DNA of 64,000 bases, taken from NCBI GenBank assembly GCA_020466095.1, contig CM035808.1:29338959-29402958 (forward strand), read 5' to 3'. How positions within the stretch are numbered: position 1 is the first letter of the stretch; each line of letters begins with the position of its first letter. This DNA is from Chlorops oryzae. Its lineage: Eukaryota; Arthropoda; Insecta; Diptera; Chloropidae. Shown here piece by piece: positions 46,901-57,139 of the stretch. The notes beneath the pieces are model-generated. The model saw only the letters and a list, made by a program, of their open reading frames with translations. It had not been told where the DNA came from and searched no databases. The position numbers were made by a program, and so were the translations under genes.

Positions 46901-49537
46901 TCTAAGCGGAATTTCTCGACCTGTAGCAAATTCTGTTGGCATTTACAAGCACTTTGTCCTTACTTAAGTACAATACCATTCAAGAAAAAAAAAAAAAAAT
47001 AAATAAATCCCGCGAAAGATAAAGAAATTTGTTTTCCAAAAATACATATAGCGCCCGATTCTAAACATTCCCGTCGAATTCTTCCCTGCGAGTTTGAAAA
47101 AAATTTTTAAAGACATTGGGACAAGCATATAAATGGAGCAAGAATTTGGCAAATTTTTAAGCAAAGTTCATCACATTCTTTCTTCCATGGACGCATAGAA
47201 TACTTTCTTTTTCCGCCGAAAAAACTCCCCGTGGAATATTCATTTAGAAAAGGGATAATTATATTTATAATTAATTGGAAAAAATTATATTATTATTATT
47301 TTTTGTTAACGTTTGGATCTGAATTTCTCCTAACCTCAAAAAGCCATGCGTCAACATATCGGATTTGGAAACGTGGAAACAGTCGTCAGCACACACACGT
47401 TACGCAAAGCTCAAGGTGAAAACCACTCCGCCACGAACGATATTCAAACTAGCACGATAGCAACACCTGAAATACCCAACAATTGCCGTACACACTGCAG
47501 TGCGACTGTTGACTGACTCGGCTGACGAGTTCATATCGTCGTCAAAGGCGACTGCTGGCTCACTGGTTGGTTGATTGGTCAGTTATAGTAATTTATCCAT
47601 AAGGGAGAAACACCGAGACACGACATTCGAAATTGTTTATAAAATTTGTTAGCTGGTTGCCTGGGTTGCGTGCCAATAGAGTGTGCTCGACTGGCCGATA
47701 GTGAGCGTTACGGATCTCAATGCTTATCAATGCTTTGACTGTCCAAGTGTACAATTGGAGCAAAATAAAAATGGAGAATCAATAAATAACAGCTACCGCT
47801 ACAGCTACGCAACAACAGAGACAACAAAAAACAGCCCTGCCAATGCCATCGAATCGACCAGCCAAGCAGCCAGCCAGCCAGCCAGAATTTAAAGCACGCG
47901 CTGCGCAGTACTCGTGTTGGAACAGCACAACAGCGTGACAAAGCCATCGAAAACGTCAGCACGAATGTATGCCTCCGCTTATGGTTTGGAATAAATCGGA
48001 AATTTTCGACGAATTATCGTGCAAAAGGAACGAACGATGATGACGATGATGATGATGATTGCGATAATGATGATGATGATGATGAATATCTATGTTAACA
48101 GCGAGGACGCTTTCGAAAAAGGTGGTGTTTTTCGATTGCTACGATTGCAGTGAAAATCATGGACTCCGAAAATCCCAAGCCACAGCATGCGATTCTTCGC
48201 ATCGAGACAATTGAGTGCTCTTTGTGCCTTGCTTCTTCTGCCTGGCTGAGTAGGCTAACGACGACTACAGCAACGACAACGACCACGACGGCGACTACTA
48301 CGTAGACGATGATAAAGATGACGACGAAAACAACTGGCGATGACTATTCTCGAGGCAATCATTTTCGCATCTCTGCTTTGTGGCTATATTCGTAGCGATG
48401 AACGTCCACACACTGACGGCGCTGGCGTAGTTGTTGGTTTTTCTCGACGAGCTGGCAATAATGGTCCTCTATGCCACACTGCTCTCGTGATACACTGAAT
48501 ACACTGAGTAGCGTAAAGAACTCAGGTCACATTTCATCATCAGCGATTGTTGCAATCAACTGCGAATATTGTATAATCCCAAAAAAAATTAAAAAGAAAA
48601 AACCTTTAAAAAAAAAAAAACGCTGCGATTTCCCCAATAAAAACTTTTCAGAAATTATTCTTATAGCTCTGCAAACGAGCTGTCGCTCCACGAAATGCCT
48701 GGCCATCATGTGCCATTATCGATCGCTTACTCCAAGTGTGTACACCAAAAAGCGTACCTAACCCCAAAACACTCACTGGCCTCCGAAGCAGATGTGAGGC
48801 AAAGGCACGAATCCAAGTATCTGATGAAACAAATGGCGTTGCGAAGTGCGCGTGCAGTCAAGGCAGGCACACAGGCAGGCCTTTAGGCATACAAACGAGT
48901 CAAATGCGAATGAGCAAGTATTTGGATGAGTGAGCTACAGCTGCCGTTCATCCGGTTCTTGCCAATGAAGAAAATGGTGGTCGAATACAAAAGTGACGAT
49001 GACGATGAGGATGATAGCGAGGTCGCCGTCGCCGTTGTCGCCATCACGCTATCATCAAAAAGCGACGAGAGACGGATAACTGAACAGTGAATGCGAACGA
49101 AACCACGACAATGAGTCAATACGCATCCAACACACGACGGAATCGATACCGAGCTACACCACCACAGAACCACAGTGCGCCTACAGCTAGAGCGATTATC
49201 TATCGAGAGCGTCAAAATGGTGAACTACTGACTTGGCAACTCGACGTGAGAAAATCGAAAATCGGAGCACCCCGGACCTCGGACGGAAAAACTTGCACAA
49301 TCAATTGAAATTGCTCTAACCTCAATTTCGATTGAGTCACTTCCTCCTCTACTTCCACTATAAACTGGGAATGGACCACACCCGTCGGCTCATTGCACTT
49401 ACCTTGATGTGGACGCAGTTATATATTTTCGTGGACAACGGTTCCTTGTCAGCAGCGTAGCTATTTAATATAGATATACACTCACTGTCGGGAGCAAGGC
49501 AGAGCCGACAGCACTTGTGACGCTTTTCGTCCGACAT
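35210..49537 (-). CDS. ZAD and multi-C2H2 zinc-finger protein, eight exons
   Basis: Minus-strand exons 49537-49403, 41469-40615, 40403-40224, 40161-39048, 38954-38538, 38419-37432, 37367-36808 and 36562-35210 have GT-AG borders and matching phases. Exon 1 (CRLC) and exon 2 (CHAC) together make a ZAD domain (residues 9-75), an insect dimerisation module. About 21 C2H2 fingers follow: six in exon 4, two in exon 5, about six in exon 6 (the last split across intron 6), three in exon 7 and four in exon 8. Linkers are rich in Gln, Ala and Pro, and exon 8 has a long Asp/Glu-rich acidic block. The protein is probably a nuclear DNA-binding regulator; its target is unknown. Exon 6 (988 nt) and exon 7 (560 nt) are each one base short of the length their phases require, at GCC/ACC tracts near 38146 and 37115, so the reading frame breaks twice. 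The intended length is about 1,867 codons. Exon 2's donor (AAT|GTATTG) is the least certain border. Confidence 0.88.
38948..38958 (-). promoter_or_regulatory. Triple NAG splice acceptor at exon 5 of the zinc-finger gene
   Basis: On the minus strand the acceptor reads CACAG|CAG|CAG|GTGG. All three AG sites keep the frame because they differ by three bases, adding or dropping one or two residues. Confidence 0.6.
41470..43729. other. Intron 1 of the zinc-finger gene, between exon 2 and the nested gene
   Basis: The acceptor follows a T-rich tract on the minus strand. The interval contains one MITE copy (42449-42662) and a (CA)n tract at about 43362-43383. No other exon seen. Confidence 0.6.
42449..42662. 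mobile_element. MITE family copy 1 (diverged right end)
   Basis: It starts GCCGCCCGAATCTTAATATTCCC, continues with the family's interior (ATTTCGAACATTTTTAATGA, TCATCAAATTCTTTG, GGCGAAAAATTTCTAGGG) and reaches CCCCGGGGAATAT; the final inverted end is degraded. Confidence 0.65.
43730..45385 (-). CDS. M17 leucyl aminopeptidase-like protein, sperm (S-Lap) type, catalytically altered
   Basis: Single uninterrupted frame of 551 codons with a good start context (ACAAACAATG on the minus strand). The C-terminal two-thirds matches the M17 peptidase fold, with phrases such as GLVPLCEN, TGDRVWRMPLWDYYSQLI, KAAAFLREFVP and GMAGRPTRTVIEF that closely parallel animal cytosol aminopeptidase. Compared with bovine LAP, ligands Asp255, Asp273, Asp332, Glu334 and catalytic Lys262 remain as D310, D328, D387, E389 and K317. 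Lys250 is Gln305 (VGQG) and Arg336 is Val391 (TDHEDV for TDAEGR), so normal peptidase activity is unlikely. The first 30 residues are basic and hydroxylated without acids except D15, which fits a mitochondrial targeting peptide. Drosophila S-Laps are abundant sperm-tail mitochondrial proteins, several with lost active sites. It lies inside intron 1 of the zinc-finger gene, same strand, and has no introns. Confidence 0.93.
   Translation of the reverse strand: MFCPSSIRKLFFVGDSRISSQIRAFASQMLTSMQQLAATEICADPPSRSLVLGVYADEEDKSDSGVLTPAAWRYNIQKTGGRMLEVLRMSGPMPKRGETRILFGVEPEKNPYYIAVAVVGLGKECLGYNPYEVIDEQKEAIRRSVAHACIQLCNLDTDRIDVENCGHAESAAEGAALGIWKYQDLRQAKYRIRVPTIDLYTFRDEVCDLEGWRIGLQKAAAQNLTRQLQEMPSNLLTPTAFAQNVVEVLCKSGVNVEVKVEGWAESQSMNAFLSVGKASCEAPIFLELSYFGTSADERPIVLVGQGITYDCGGLCLKDIKELYNMRGDMTGAAVVVATCRAVAGLRLPINLRGLVPLCENVLGCNAFRPGDTVKAMNGKHIEIQGTDHEDVLVLADALLYAQNFCPKFILDIGTTSGQMRDALDEAACGVFTNSEILWQQIKHASMHTGDRVWRMPLWDYYSQLITANRATDVQNYGIGRGCRPAKAAAFLREFVPCGQWMHIDATGVMCTNGQNYEYLIKGMAGRPTRTVIEFVAQTICKDTAPKIKTAS
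45837..46224. mobile_element. Foldback element, two arms of about 150 bp
   Basis: The left arm (TGAAATTCACTAATGAGTTTTTTTACG, then GTGAACACTGAAGACCGGTTCTACGATTCTTCAGCTCTACGTAGAGCTGCCGTCG) is matched in reverse complement by the right arm up to CTACTATAGAGTTTTTT and TGAAAT, with few mismatches. A central loop of roughly 70 bp separates them. No coding frame. Confidence 0.75.
46673..46894. mobile_element. MITE family copy 2
   Basis: Begins CAGCCCGTTTCTAAATATTCCCGG and ends ATTCATTTAGAATAAGGCTG, inverted ends about 222 bp apart. ATA lies directly on both sides, a possible 3-bp target duplication. Confidence 0.75.
47051..47256. mobile_element. MITE family copy 3
   Basis: Begins GCGCCCGATTCTAAACATTCCCG and ends GGAATATTCATTTAGAAAAGGGAT, with the family interior between. 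The ends are slightly eroded. Confidence 0.7.
48036..48084. repeat. (GAT)n microsatellite
   Basis: Imperfect GAT/GAC/AAT repeats in intron 1 of the zinc-finger gene. Confidence 0.85.
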
Positions 49538-50216
49538 TTTCTTGGAATGATTGGTGGAATCGCCGAATAGAGTACGCGCTTGGCGTTATCGACTTGCTGT
49601 TGTTTTTCTTTTACGGTTTTTGTTTATAAGTGCGTTCGGGGGATTTGTTTTCACTTTTAATTCGAATTTTTTGTTTTTTTTTTTTTTTGTCTTATTTTTT
49701 GCTCGATGGTTTTAGCGCGGCACACACTACATAACCGTCATGCGTCATGTCCGAAGAAAAACTGATGGAAGGAAATATACAGTGATGCCAGACAGTGCTC
49801 GGACTTGCACCGCTATAGTGGTAGATTTCCCACTTTTTTCATTTTGTACCCCTTCTACCATGCTAGGTTCAAGTTCTACGGCTTCTTTCTACTTTTGTAT
49901 GTATTTCTTTTATTTATTTTTGTGGTTTTTTAAAGTAATTGAAAAGAAAATTAAAAATTGTAGGTATTTTTATGTTATGCATAAATGCAATCTATTGAAA
50001 GACAAGTTTGCAGCTCCCTATTGTCAAGTATGTTGTCAAGAATGGCAGCATTGGCTCTTATCGGCATGCAGTAAATATTGGCACGGTGCTAACACGCTAT
50101 TTACACGTTAAGACATTTCGATATTGAAACACACCTTTTGATGGCTAGGGACGTGCAGAGATGTGGTATGGGAGCGATTTTCTCTCTTCCTCGAAGTTTA
50201 TTACCATTTAAATAGC
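49538..50216. other. Upstream region of the zinc-finger gene
   Basis: This holds the 5' flank of the minus-strand zinc-finger gene, with T-rich stretches at 49650-49690. At 49770 a CAGTGATGCCAGA phrase resembles a hAT end, and the text after it (GGTAGATTTCCCAC) resembles other elements here, but no matching right end was found. No gene seen. Confidence 0.5.
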
Positions 50217-50660
50217 GTATGGGCCAAAATTCTTTTTAATGCCTAAATTTCTGTCGCTGTCAACGAAATTCAGTGTTCGTAAAAGAGCAAATCAAATTAA
50301 TAACAAATAAATTTTACCAAAAAATTTATTAATAACGAAATAAAATACTCTAGTTCAATTGGAAAAAATAGAATATTACCAAACTTCCATCTTGTTTACT
50401 CGCAAATTACAGTAACATTGTTGTCTTTTTTGGCAAGACAAGACAAGATAAGACAACAATGTTACCCTAATTTGCGAAGGAAAAAAATTGAGTTTTGGTA
50501 ATAATTGATTTTTTTCAATTCGACTAGAGTATTTTATTTCGTTATTCATAATTTTTTTGTTAAAACTAAATTTTTATTAATTTGGTTTGCTCCTTCAGAA
50601 AAACTGAATTTCATTGACAGGGACAGAAGTTAAGGCATTAAAAAGAATTTTGGCCCGTAT
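50217..50660. mobile_element. 444-bp foldback with arms of about 215 bp
   Basis: The left end CGTATGGGCCAAAATTCTTTTTAATGCC is the reverse complement of the right end (GGCATTAAAAAGAATTTTGGCCCGTAT), and pairing continues through AAATTCAGT, TTTGCTC, AACAAATAAATTTTA, GAAATAAAATACTCTAG and GCAAATTACAGTAACATTGTTGTCTT to a centre near 50437. A transcript would form a long hairpin. No protein is encoded. Confidence 0.8.
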
Positions 50661-50974
50661 AAATAATAAAAGATAATGGATAAAAACGTATGTTTCCTAA
50701 TTTTCAACATGTTTAGTGTACTTTCAGACAAGCTTACTTTTGGCTGATTTTCTTTAGGTTTATTACACTATCGGCCTAAATCGAAATCGAAACTAAAAAA
50801 GTAAATTTTAATTTTTAAGACATCCTCCATGTGTCTGAAAGAACACTTGGATATGAAATCCTACATTACTTTTCTTTAAATTTTATATACGACTTTTTTA
50901 AAACAAATCTACTACTTCTTTGTTATAAATCTACCACTTTTAAAAATCTTCCAATCATAGTAGATCCACGTTAT

Positions 50975-52745
50975 AAATCCGTAGTTGGCTGATAGAAAAA
51001 ATCAATAAACAAATTTTGACACAGAAGTTACGCCAATAGCGAGTATATCTACAAGTTATGATTATAAAAATATAACTCATCTAAGTTGATTTGACAACAA
51101 GAAAGCAATAGATCATAATATTCTCTATCCCTAGAAATACAACACTCGAGCCGTAGATGAAAGCCCAATTTCGTAGAGAGTGTGTAGCTCTAAATAAATT
51201 TCGACGTTTTTCTTTTTATCGGTAAAAATCCCATTTCTTTCTTGAAGGTAGCTAAAATAATACCTTTTCCATTTTCGCCAAATATGTTGTCAGAAAGTAC
51301 CACAAAAGGGGATAAATACTTCAATCTGACAGCACTGAAGGCCACGTAAGAAAACTGTCAAATACATTTGTTGAAAACATTGGGTTGTTTGTTAAATTTT
51401 ATTTTTTGGAAAGCGGAAATTAAATCTACTGTTTCTGGCAAAGGAAGTTCATGAAACTTAACCATGGTCTATATAGACCGAAGTAAGTAAAACAAAAAAG
51501 CAATGAATTTGAACTCTGTTTTTTGTAATTGTTTTCTCGGACTTTCTACTCGTTGAAGGACAGTTCTAAGGCTCAAATATACCATAGAAGCATTTGCGCA
51601 AATCCATGTTTGCATGAGCATATTGTGCAGTATGTATTTTTGTGCTTGCGCGTACATAACAAATTTTTGATTTTCGGTGATGTTTGTGCAGGCGGTTTTT
51701 ATAGTAGGTAAAAAGAGCTCATTGTTATTGGGATTTCTCTGAGATCGGATGTGCGGATAAAGAAAATGGAAAACGACAAATAATGGAAAATTTTTTTGGA
51801 TTTGTGCAAATGCTTGTTTAGTTTGTTTGAGCCTTTGAGGCAGCCACACACGCTAGGCGATTTTGTTTTGAAGAAGTGAGTGGGTTCGGGTTGATTCAAC
51901 GATTGGACGAAGATCGAATCGTTTTGATTTGTTGAAGTTGGAACCTATGGTGGTCCAACATGTTGGAACGTTTGAAGCGTTGTTGTATCAACTTAGTTTT
52001 ATTCATACGGAACAGTCGCAAATAAAGACAATAAAATAAAATAAAGTGAATTTGAATTGGACGTTGTGGAATGCATTGGAATGTATGAGACGAATTCAAT
52101 TACAAGCGCTGATCCAACGCATTGTATAATGGATTGGACAGTGTGACATTTTGCTCTTCCCACATGTATATATTTTGATCGCAATGAGATTTTTAAATCC
52201 AGTTTGGACATGACCACAAATCAACTTGACAATGCTATTTGAATCCATAGTTAATCCATCTTAGATCCACAGGCACGTAAACATATTTCCAAACTATTCT
52301 CATTTAATAGATGGGCGTGTTTTGGACCGTCGACCTTGGGACCTTTCCCGCATTATCGAAATTTTTCAGGAATCTGGTTTGGAATAGTTTTCTTGTAAGT
52401 TGTTGCATTTAGCTTATCACAGGATGTATTTAAGTTTCTTACTTTCTTTAAAACATAGTTTCTCAACGTTAATGGCTCCATTCTCGAGTGGAAACAAGAG
52501 TAACCAATCAAATGACTCTCGCCGGAGCGGTTGGAGTGGCGGTGGTGGTGGAGGAGGGGGAGGTGGTGGTGGCGGAGGAGGGGGAGGAGGAGGTGGCGGC
52601 GGTGGTGGTTGGGATAGTGGAACTGGGCGTCCCAATCGTCGAATAGGTCGAATCGTAAATACATCAATGGACTGTAACATTCCTGGTGGTTGCTGCGGAA
52701 GGTAATGTGGCCGGCTATCTCTTAGCAAAGGCCATTTGACACTCA
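50975..52745. repeat. Segmental duplication, unit 1
   Basis: Runs from AGTTGGCTGATAGAAAAAATCAA through TTGTTGAAAACATTGGGTTG, CTTAACCATGGTCTATATAGACC, the ATAGATGGGCGTGTTTTGGA phrase and the (GGT/GGA)n tract to the phrase TTGACACTCATAAGAATG. It matches unit 2 in order with small substitutions and indels, at an offset of 3.85-3.9 kb. A 270-bp part of it is also found a third time at 54120-54400. Homology with unit 2 resumes in the regucalcin exon fragment. Confidence 0.85.
52459..52705 (+). CDS. Possible exon of a glycine-rich protein, copy 1
   Basis: An open frame after a plausible 64-bp intron (52395-52458, GTAAGT...ACATAG). It encodes FSTLMAPFSSGN, a Ser/Asn/Arg stretch, SGWSG, an uninterrupted run of about 24 Gly and then GRPNRRIGRIVNTSMDCNIPGG before TAA. 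The frame is shared with copy 2. I counted about eight silent and five replacement changes between the copies, excluding the Gly tract, which hints at selection on this frame. No family is recognised. The upstream exon and start are not resolved. The antisense frame (Pro-rich) is also open, so strand is not proven. Confidence 0.3.
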
Positions 52746-53364
52746 TAAGAATGTGTTCAAATTTTTTTTTACCAATAACCAATTTTTATTTTAAACTTTT
52801 ATTATGGTGAGCGTTTTGGTCCTAGATTTAGTGTTAATAAAACTTCTTCATTTACTAATTTTTCACAACGGTTCGGTACTTTTTTGGGAACCTCTTCAGG
52901 AGCATTTATTTTTATTTAAACTATGAGAAAAAAAACAATTTTTGACAACACTTCTTTTTACTGTTTAGTTCAATAAGTTCTAATCGTCAACTTGTATGAA
53001 AATTTTATGAAATTGACGTCAAGAAATGAATTAAAATTGAAGAATTACTAATAAAAACTTGTTTTTAATTAAATATAAAAATTAAAAACTGGAGTTTACA
53101 TAACATTTATATCACAGAGTCACAGAATAGACTTAACTGATTTTGTCTTTGTTCTCTTTTTTTTTCTTATTCTTAAGCTTTCTAACGTGAACCTTTTATT
53201 TTCGTCCTTTTCGTAATCTAATTTTTTACATTTTCCAAGTCTGATTCATGTTTGTTCGACGTCCTGTGTTTGCTTAGTGCTGTTGTTCTTCCTTTCTCCG
53301 TGTCTGCTTTGTGTTCGGCTATTATCGTCTTGCGCGCGCGTTTAGTCGTGACAATGTAATTTTA

Positions 53365-53445
53365 GAGCAGCAGAAGAAACCTGTTTACGTGAAAATTTGA
53401 TCTCCATTAAAATTTTTGGTGTCCTTGGAACAAATTTATAAGTAC
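53365..53445 (-). pseudogene. Regucalcin exon 3 fragment
   Basis: About 80 bp on the minus strand reads YKFVPRTPKILMEIKFSRKQ, then VSSAA, nearly the same as YKFDPRTRKILMEIKLPCKQ-LSSAA in exon 3 of the intact gene at 57140-58281. Similarity stops on both sides, and the rest of the gene is absent. It is a truncated by-product of the local duplication. Confidence 0.8.
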
Positions 53446-54119
53446 AGTCGAATCTGGACATAGTAGTGGTACTCATGCAGCTTCGCAAATGCCTTCGCAA
53501 CTTTTCCCATCGTAAATTTTCATATAAATTTTGACAGTTGTGTGACAAATTTCTCATTTCCCACAATTTGCGAAGCTGCATGAGTCCCACAAGTGAATTA
53601 ACTTTTGCACGCCCTGTTCATTGTATATAGATGGTACGTATTAGCGAGAATGAATGTTTTTGTCATTATTTACAGGCCCGTAGAGAGAATTTTGGGGACC
53701 GGGCACTTTTTTCTGGGAGTCCCTTTAGAAAATTGTGCGACAAAAAAAGTCCCATGCCAATTGTGGGCCCCTACGCAGCTCCTGCGCAATTGGCTTCACT
53801 TGCGTGTCGAGTTAGTTACATCTCTAACCGGGCTACGAAAACTCGAAACTGCAGTTTGAAAACGCGCGTTGTATAACGCTTCGTGTATATTAGCTCTTAT
53901 GAAATTGAAATGACTACGTGTTTTTAATTGTAAGTCTAAATTTCAAATTTTATACATTTGTCACTTAAGATTTTTCTATAATTGAAACTCTTAAGTCTTT
54001 CAAAGGATAATGTGCTTCCAATCACAAGTAGATCGAAATATACATATCCGCCAATTTTTCTGTAAATTGCATATTGCAAAAATACCGTAAGTCGACAAAT
54101 TGTTTTAAAAAGTAACTAA
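53446..54119. other. Sequence between the duplication units
   Basis: No gene is supported. An open plus-strand stretch around 53605-53870 (GGCCCGTAGAGAGAATTTTGGGG..., CGTAGAGAG) is probably part of an interrupting repeat. Nothing else seen. Confidence 0.4.
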
Positions 54120-54400
54120 GAATTTATAGTTGGCTGATAGAAAAAATCAAAACATATTTTACACAGAAGTTACCCCAATATCGAGTATATCTACAAGTTA
54201 TGTTTATAAAATGATAACTCATCTAAGTTGATTTGACAACAAGCAACAATAGATTTTAATATTCTCTAGAAAAACAACACTCGACCGTAGATGAAAGCCG
54301 AAATTCTTAGATTTAGAAACATTTTTGATCTGGATGAAGTAATCCTGTGTTAATCCAATGTTAATTCATAGTTGCCGTTCAAATAATTTTTAAAAGTTTT
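54120..54400. repeat. Extra partial copy of the duplication's left end
   Basis: Repeats the segment AAGTAACTAAGAATTTATAGTTGGCTGATAG ... CCTGTGTTAATCCAATGTTAATTC found at 54785-55070, about 670 bp away. It differs mainly by scattered single-base deletions. Confidence 0.8.
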
Positions 54401-54784
54401 ATTAAGCAGTAGCTCAATAATGAACTTTTCTTACTTCCAAGTTTGCAAAATCCGGCGTTAACCTAATAATAACACATGAATTTTGAAGTACTGAAAATAG
54501 CGGCCATCTCCTAACAAAATTCATTAGAAGGAAGGGTTAGTTATGCGAGTAGTCGCAGTATGAATTTTCACCACTTCGGAAGTACTGCAGAAGTAGTGAA
54601 ATTTCCGGCTGGGTTACTTTTTTTAATTTTAAATATACCACTTTTTAAAACAAATCTACCACTTCTTTTTCTTATATAAATCTACCACATTTAAAAATCT
54701 TCCAAGCATAGTAGATCGACGTTTAAAATCCGTAGATTCTGTAAATTGCATATTGCAAAATCCGTAGATCTACTAAATTGTTTT

Positions 54785-56650
54785 AAAAAAGTAACTAAGA
54801 ATTTATAGTTGGCTGATAGAAAAAATCAAAAACATATTTTGACACAGAAGTTACCCCAATATCGAGTATATCTACAAGTTATGTTTATAAAAATATAACT
54901 CATCTAAGTTGATTTGACAACAAGCAATCAATAGATTTTAATATTCTCTAGAAAAACAACACTCGACCCGTAGATGAAAGCCGAAATTCTTAGATTTACA
55001 GAAACAGTTTTTGATCTGGATGAAGTAATCCTGTGTTAATCCAATGTTAATTCATAGTTGCCGTTAAATAATTTTTAAAAAGTTTTTAATTAAAAATAGT
55101 AGCTAAAATAATACCTTTTTTCTTTTCACCAACATTTTTGTCAAAAAGTACCACAAAAAGGGGATAAATACCTTAATCTGACAGCACTGAAGGCCACGTA
55201 AGAAAACTGTCAAATACATTTGTTGAAAACATTGGGTTGTTTGTTAAATTTTATTTTTTGGAAGGCGAAATTAAATCTACTGTTTCTGGCAAAGGAAGTT
55301 TTTGAAACTTAACCATGGTCTATATAGACCGAAGTAAGTAAAACCAAAAAAGCAATGAATTTCAACTCTGTTTTTTGTAATAGTTTTCTCGGACTTTGTA
55401 CTCGTTGAAGGAAAGTTTTAAGGCTCGAATACACCATATAAGCATTTGCACAAACATATTGTGCAGTGTGTATTTTTGTTTTTGTGCTTGCGCGTACATA
55501 AAAAAATTTTGATTTTCGATTATGTTTGTACAATGGACAATGGACTGAAAATCCATGCTTACGCGCTCATGTCCCGTAGTGCGTTGGAGCATTTTCGACA
55601 ATTTTTTTTGGATTTGTGCAAATGCTTGTTTAGTTTGTTTCAGCCTTTGAGGCAGCCACACACGCTGCAACTTTTTCAACAACGCAACGTATTTGTAGGC
55701 GGAATGAGAACGTTATGTAGGTCCTGTTCCAAACTAAGGGATTTTGTTTTGAAGAAGTGAGTGGGTTCGGGTTGATTCAACGATTGGACGAAGATCGAAT
55801 CGTTTTGATTTGTTGAAGTTGGAACCCATGGTCGTCCAACACGTTGGAACGTTTGTAGCGTTGTTGTATCAACTTAACTTAGTTTTATTCATACGAAGGG
55901 AACAGTCGCAAATAAAGACAATAAAATAAAATAAACGTGCATTTGGATTGGACGTTGTGCAATGCATTGGAATGTATGAGACGAATTCAATTACAAGCGC
56001 GGATCCAACGCATTGTACAATGGATTTGACAGTGTGTATTCTACATTTAGCTCTTCTCACATGTATATACATATTTTGATCGTAATGAGATTTTTTTAAA
56101 CCGCTTTGGTCGATACCCCTGACAGACCACAAACCAACTTGACAATCCTATTTGAATCCATCTTTAATCCACAGGCACCTAAACATATTTCCAAACTATT
56201 CTCATTTAATAGATGGGCGTGTTTTGGATCGTCGACCTTGGGACCTTGCCCGCATTATCGAAATTTTTTCAGGAATTTGGCTTGGAATAGTTTTCTTGTA
56301 AGTTGTTGTATTCTGCTTATCACAGGATGTATTTAAGTTTCTTACTTTTTGAAACATAGTTTCTCAACGTTACTTGCTCCGTTCTTGAGTGGAAACAACA
56401 GTAATCGATCAAATAACTCACGCAGGAGTGGTTGGAGTGGAGGTGGTGGTGGAGGAGGAGGCGGCGGTGGTGGTGGTGGTGGTGGTGGGAGTGGCGGTGG
56501 TTGGAATAGTGGAACTGGGCGTCCCAATCGTCGAATAGGTCGAATTGTAAATACGTCAATGGACTGTAACATTCCTGGTGGTGGATGATCAAGGTAATGT
56601 GCCCGACTATCTCTAGGCCAAAAGCATTTTGACACTCATAAGAATGCTTT
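54785..56650. repeat. Segmental duplication, unit 2
   Basis: Collinear with 50975-52745. Compared with unit 1 it has small insertions, for example about 70 bp around 55670-55740 absent from unit 1, and a shorter glycine tract. It lies directly beside the intact regucalcin gene. Confidence 0.85.
56360..56588 (+). CDS. Possible exon of a glycine-rich protein, copy 2
   Basis: Follows a plausible 62-bp intron (56298-56359). It encodes FSTLLAPFLSGN, a Ser/Asn/Arg stretch, SGWSG, a run of about 17 Gly, GSGGGWNSG and GRPNRRIGRIVNTSMDCNIPGG, then TGA. The last 20 residues before the stop match copy 1 exactly, with DNA differences only at silent positions there. The upstream sequence differs from copy 1 by one T (AATTTTTTCAG), so any upstream exon is uncertain. 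No family recognised. Confidence 0.3.
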
Positions 56651-57020
56651 TGGTTTTATCGGGCACTGCTGACTCTCCTTTCCAATTGATGTATGTCCTT
56701 TTGGCACAAGTTGCCTTGATGACGAAGCACTCGTAAACTCATAAACCAGAGGGGAGTGTTTCCGATTTTAAAAAGGTGATTACATCAACATAATAATTTG
56801 TACTTGATTTTTGGGGCTTTGACTATAAACTATGTACCTTGTTAATTGTATTAATATTCTTATTTCGAAATTCCCAAATCAATAGAATTATCTTAAATTT
56901 CGAATAGCTTTTTAATAAATATCTGTGAGATATTAAGCAAATTCCATTTGTTTCTAATTATCATTAAAACGATCAAAATGTCGATAGATATTTAGAAGGT
57001 TTTCTAATTTAAAAGAGGAT
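56651..57020. other. Short intergenic stretch
   Basis: Unique AT-rich sequence between the duplication and the 3' end of the first regucalcin gene. Nothing seen. Confidence 0.5.
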
Positions 57021-57026
57021 TTTATT
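57021..57026 (-). terminator. Polyadenylation signal candidate, first regucalcin gene
   Basis: AATAAA on the minus strand about 114 bases after the stop. Confidence 0.5.
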
Positions 57027-57139
57027 TTTCTCTCACAGGGTCATTTGTTTCATAGCTAATAAGGAACATATAAATTCGTTTTTCTTTTGTTCTCGATTAT
57101 CGCAAATCTCACCATATCGCATGATGGTTCCCGAAAGCT

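Larger units (their letters stand above)
45386..49402. other. Intron 1 of the zinc-finger gene, upstream of the nested gene
   Basis: Contains a foldback element (45837-46224), two MITE copies (46673-46894 and 47051-47256) and GAT-rich microsatellites near 48036-48084. The 47.4-49.4 kb part is less AT-rich but shows no splice-bounded exon or recognisable protein. The donor GTAAGT of exon 1 is at 49402-49397 on the minus strand. The promoter of the nested aminopeptidase must lie here. Confidence 0.6.

Noticed and set aside
49771..51338. Possible hAT element from CAGTGATGCCAGA to TCTGACAGCACTG
   Set aside because: The two ends are similar but no flanking 8-bp repeat exists, and the right end belongs to the duplicated unit, which recurs without the left end.
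52417..52782. Pro-rich minus-strand frame opposite the glycine tract
   Set aside because: Also open in the second copy, but the plus-strand frame has the better intron and stop agreement; kept only as a caveat on strand.
53342..53590. 82-codon minus-strand frame containing the regucalcin-like phrase
   Set aside because: Only about 25 residues match regucalcin; the rest is unrelated, so it is a fragment and not a gene.
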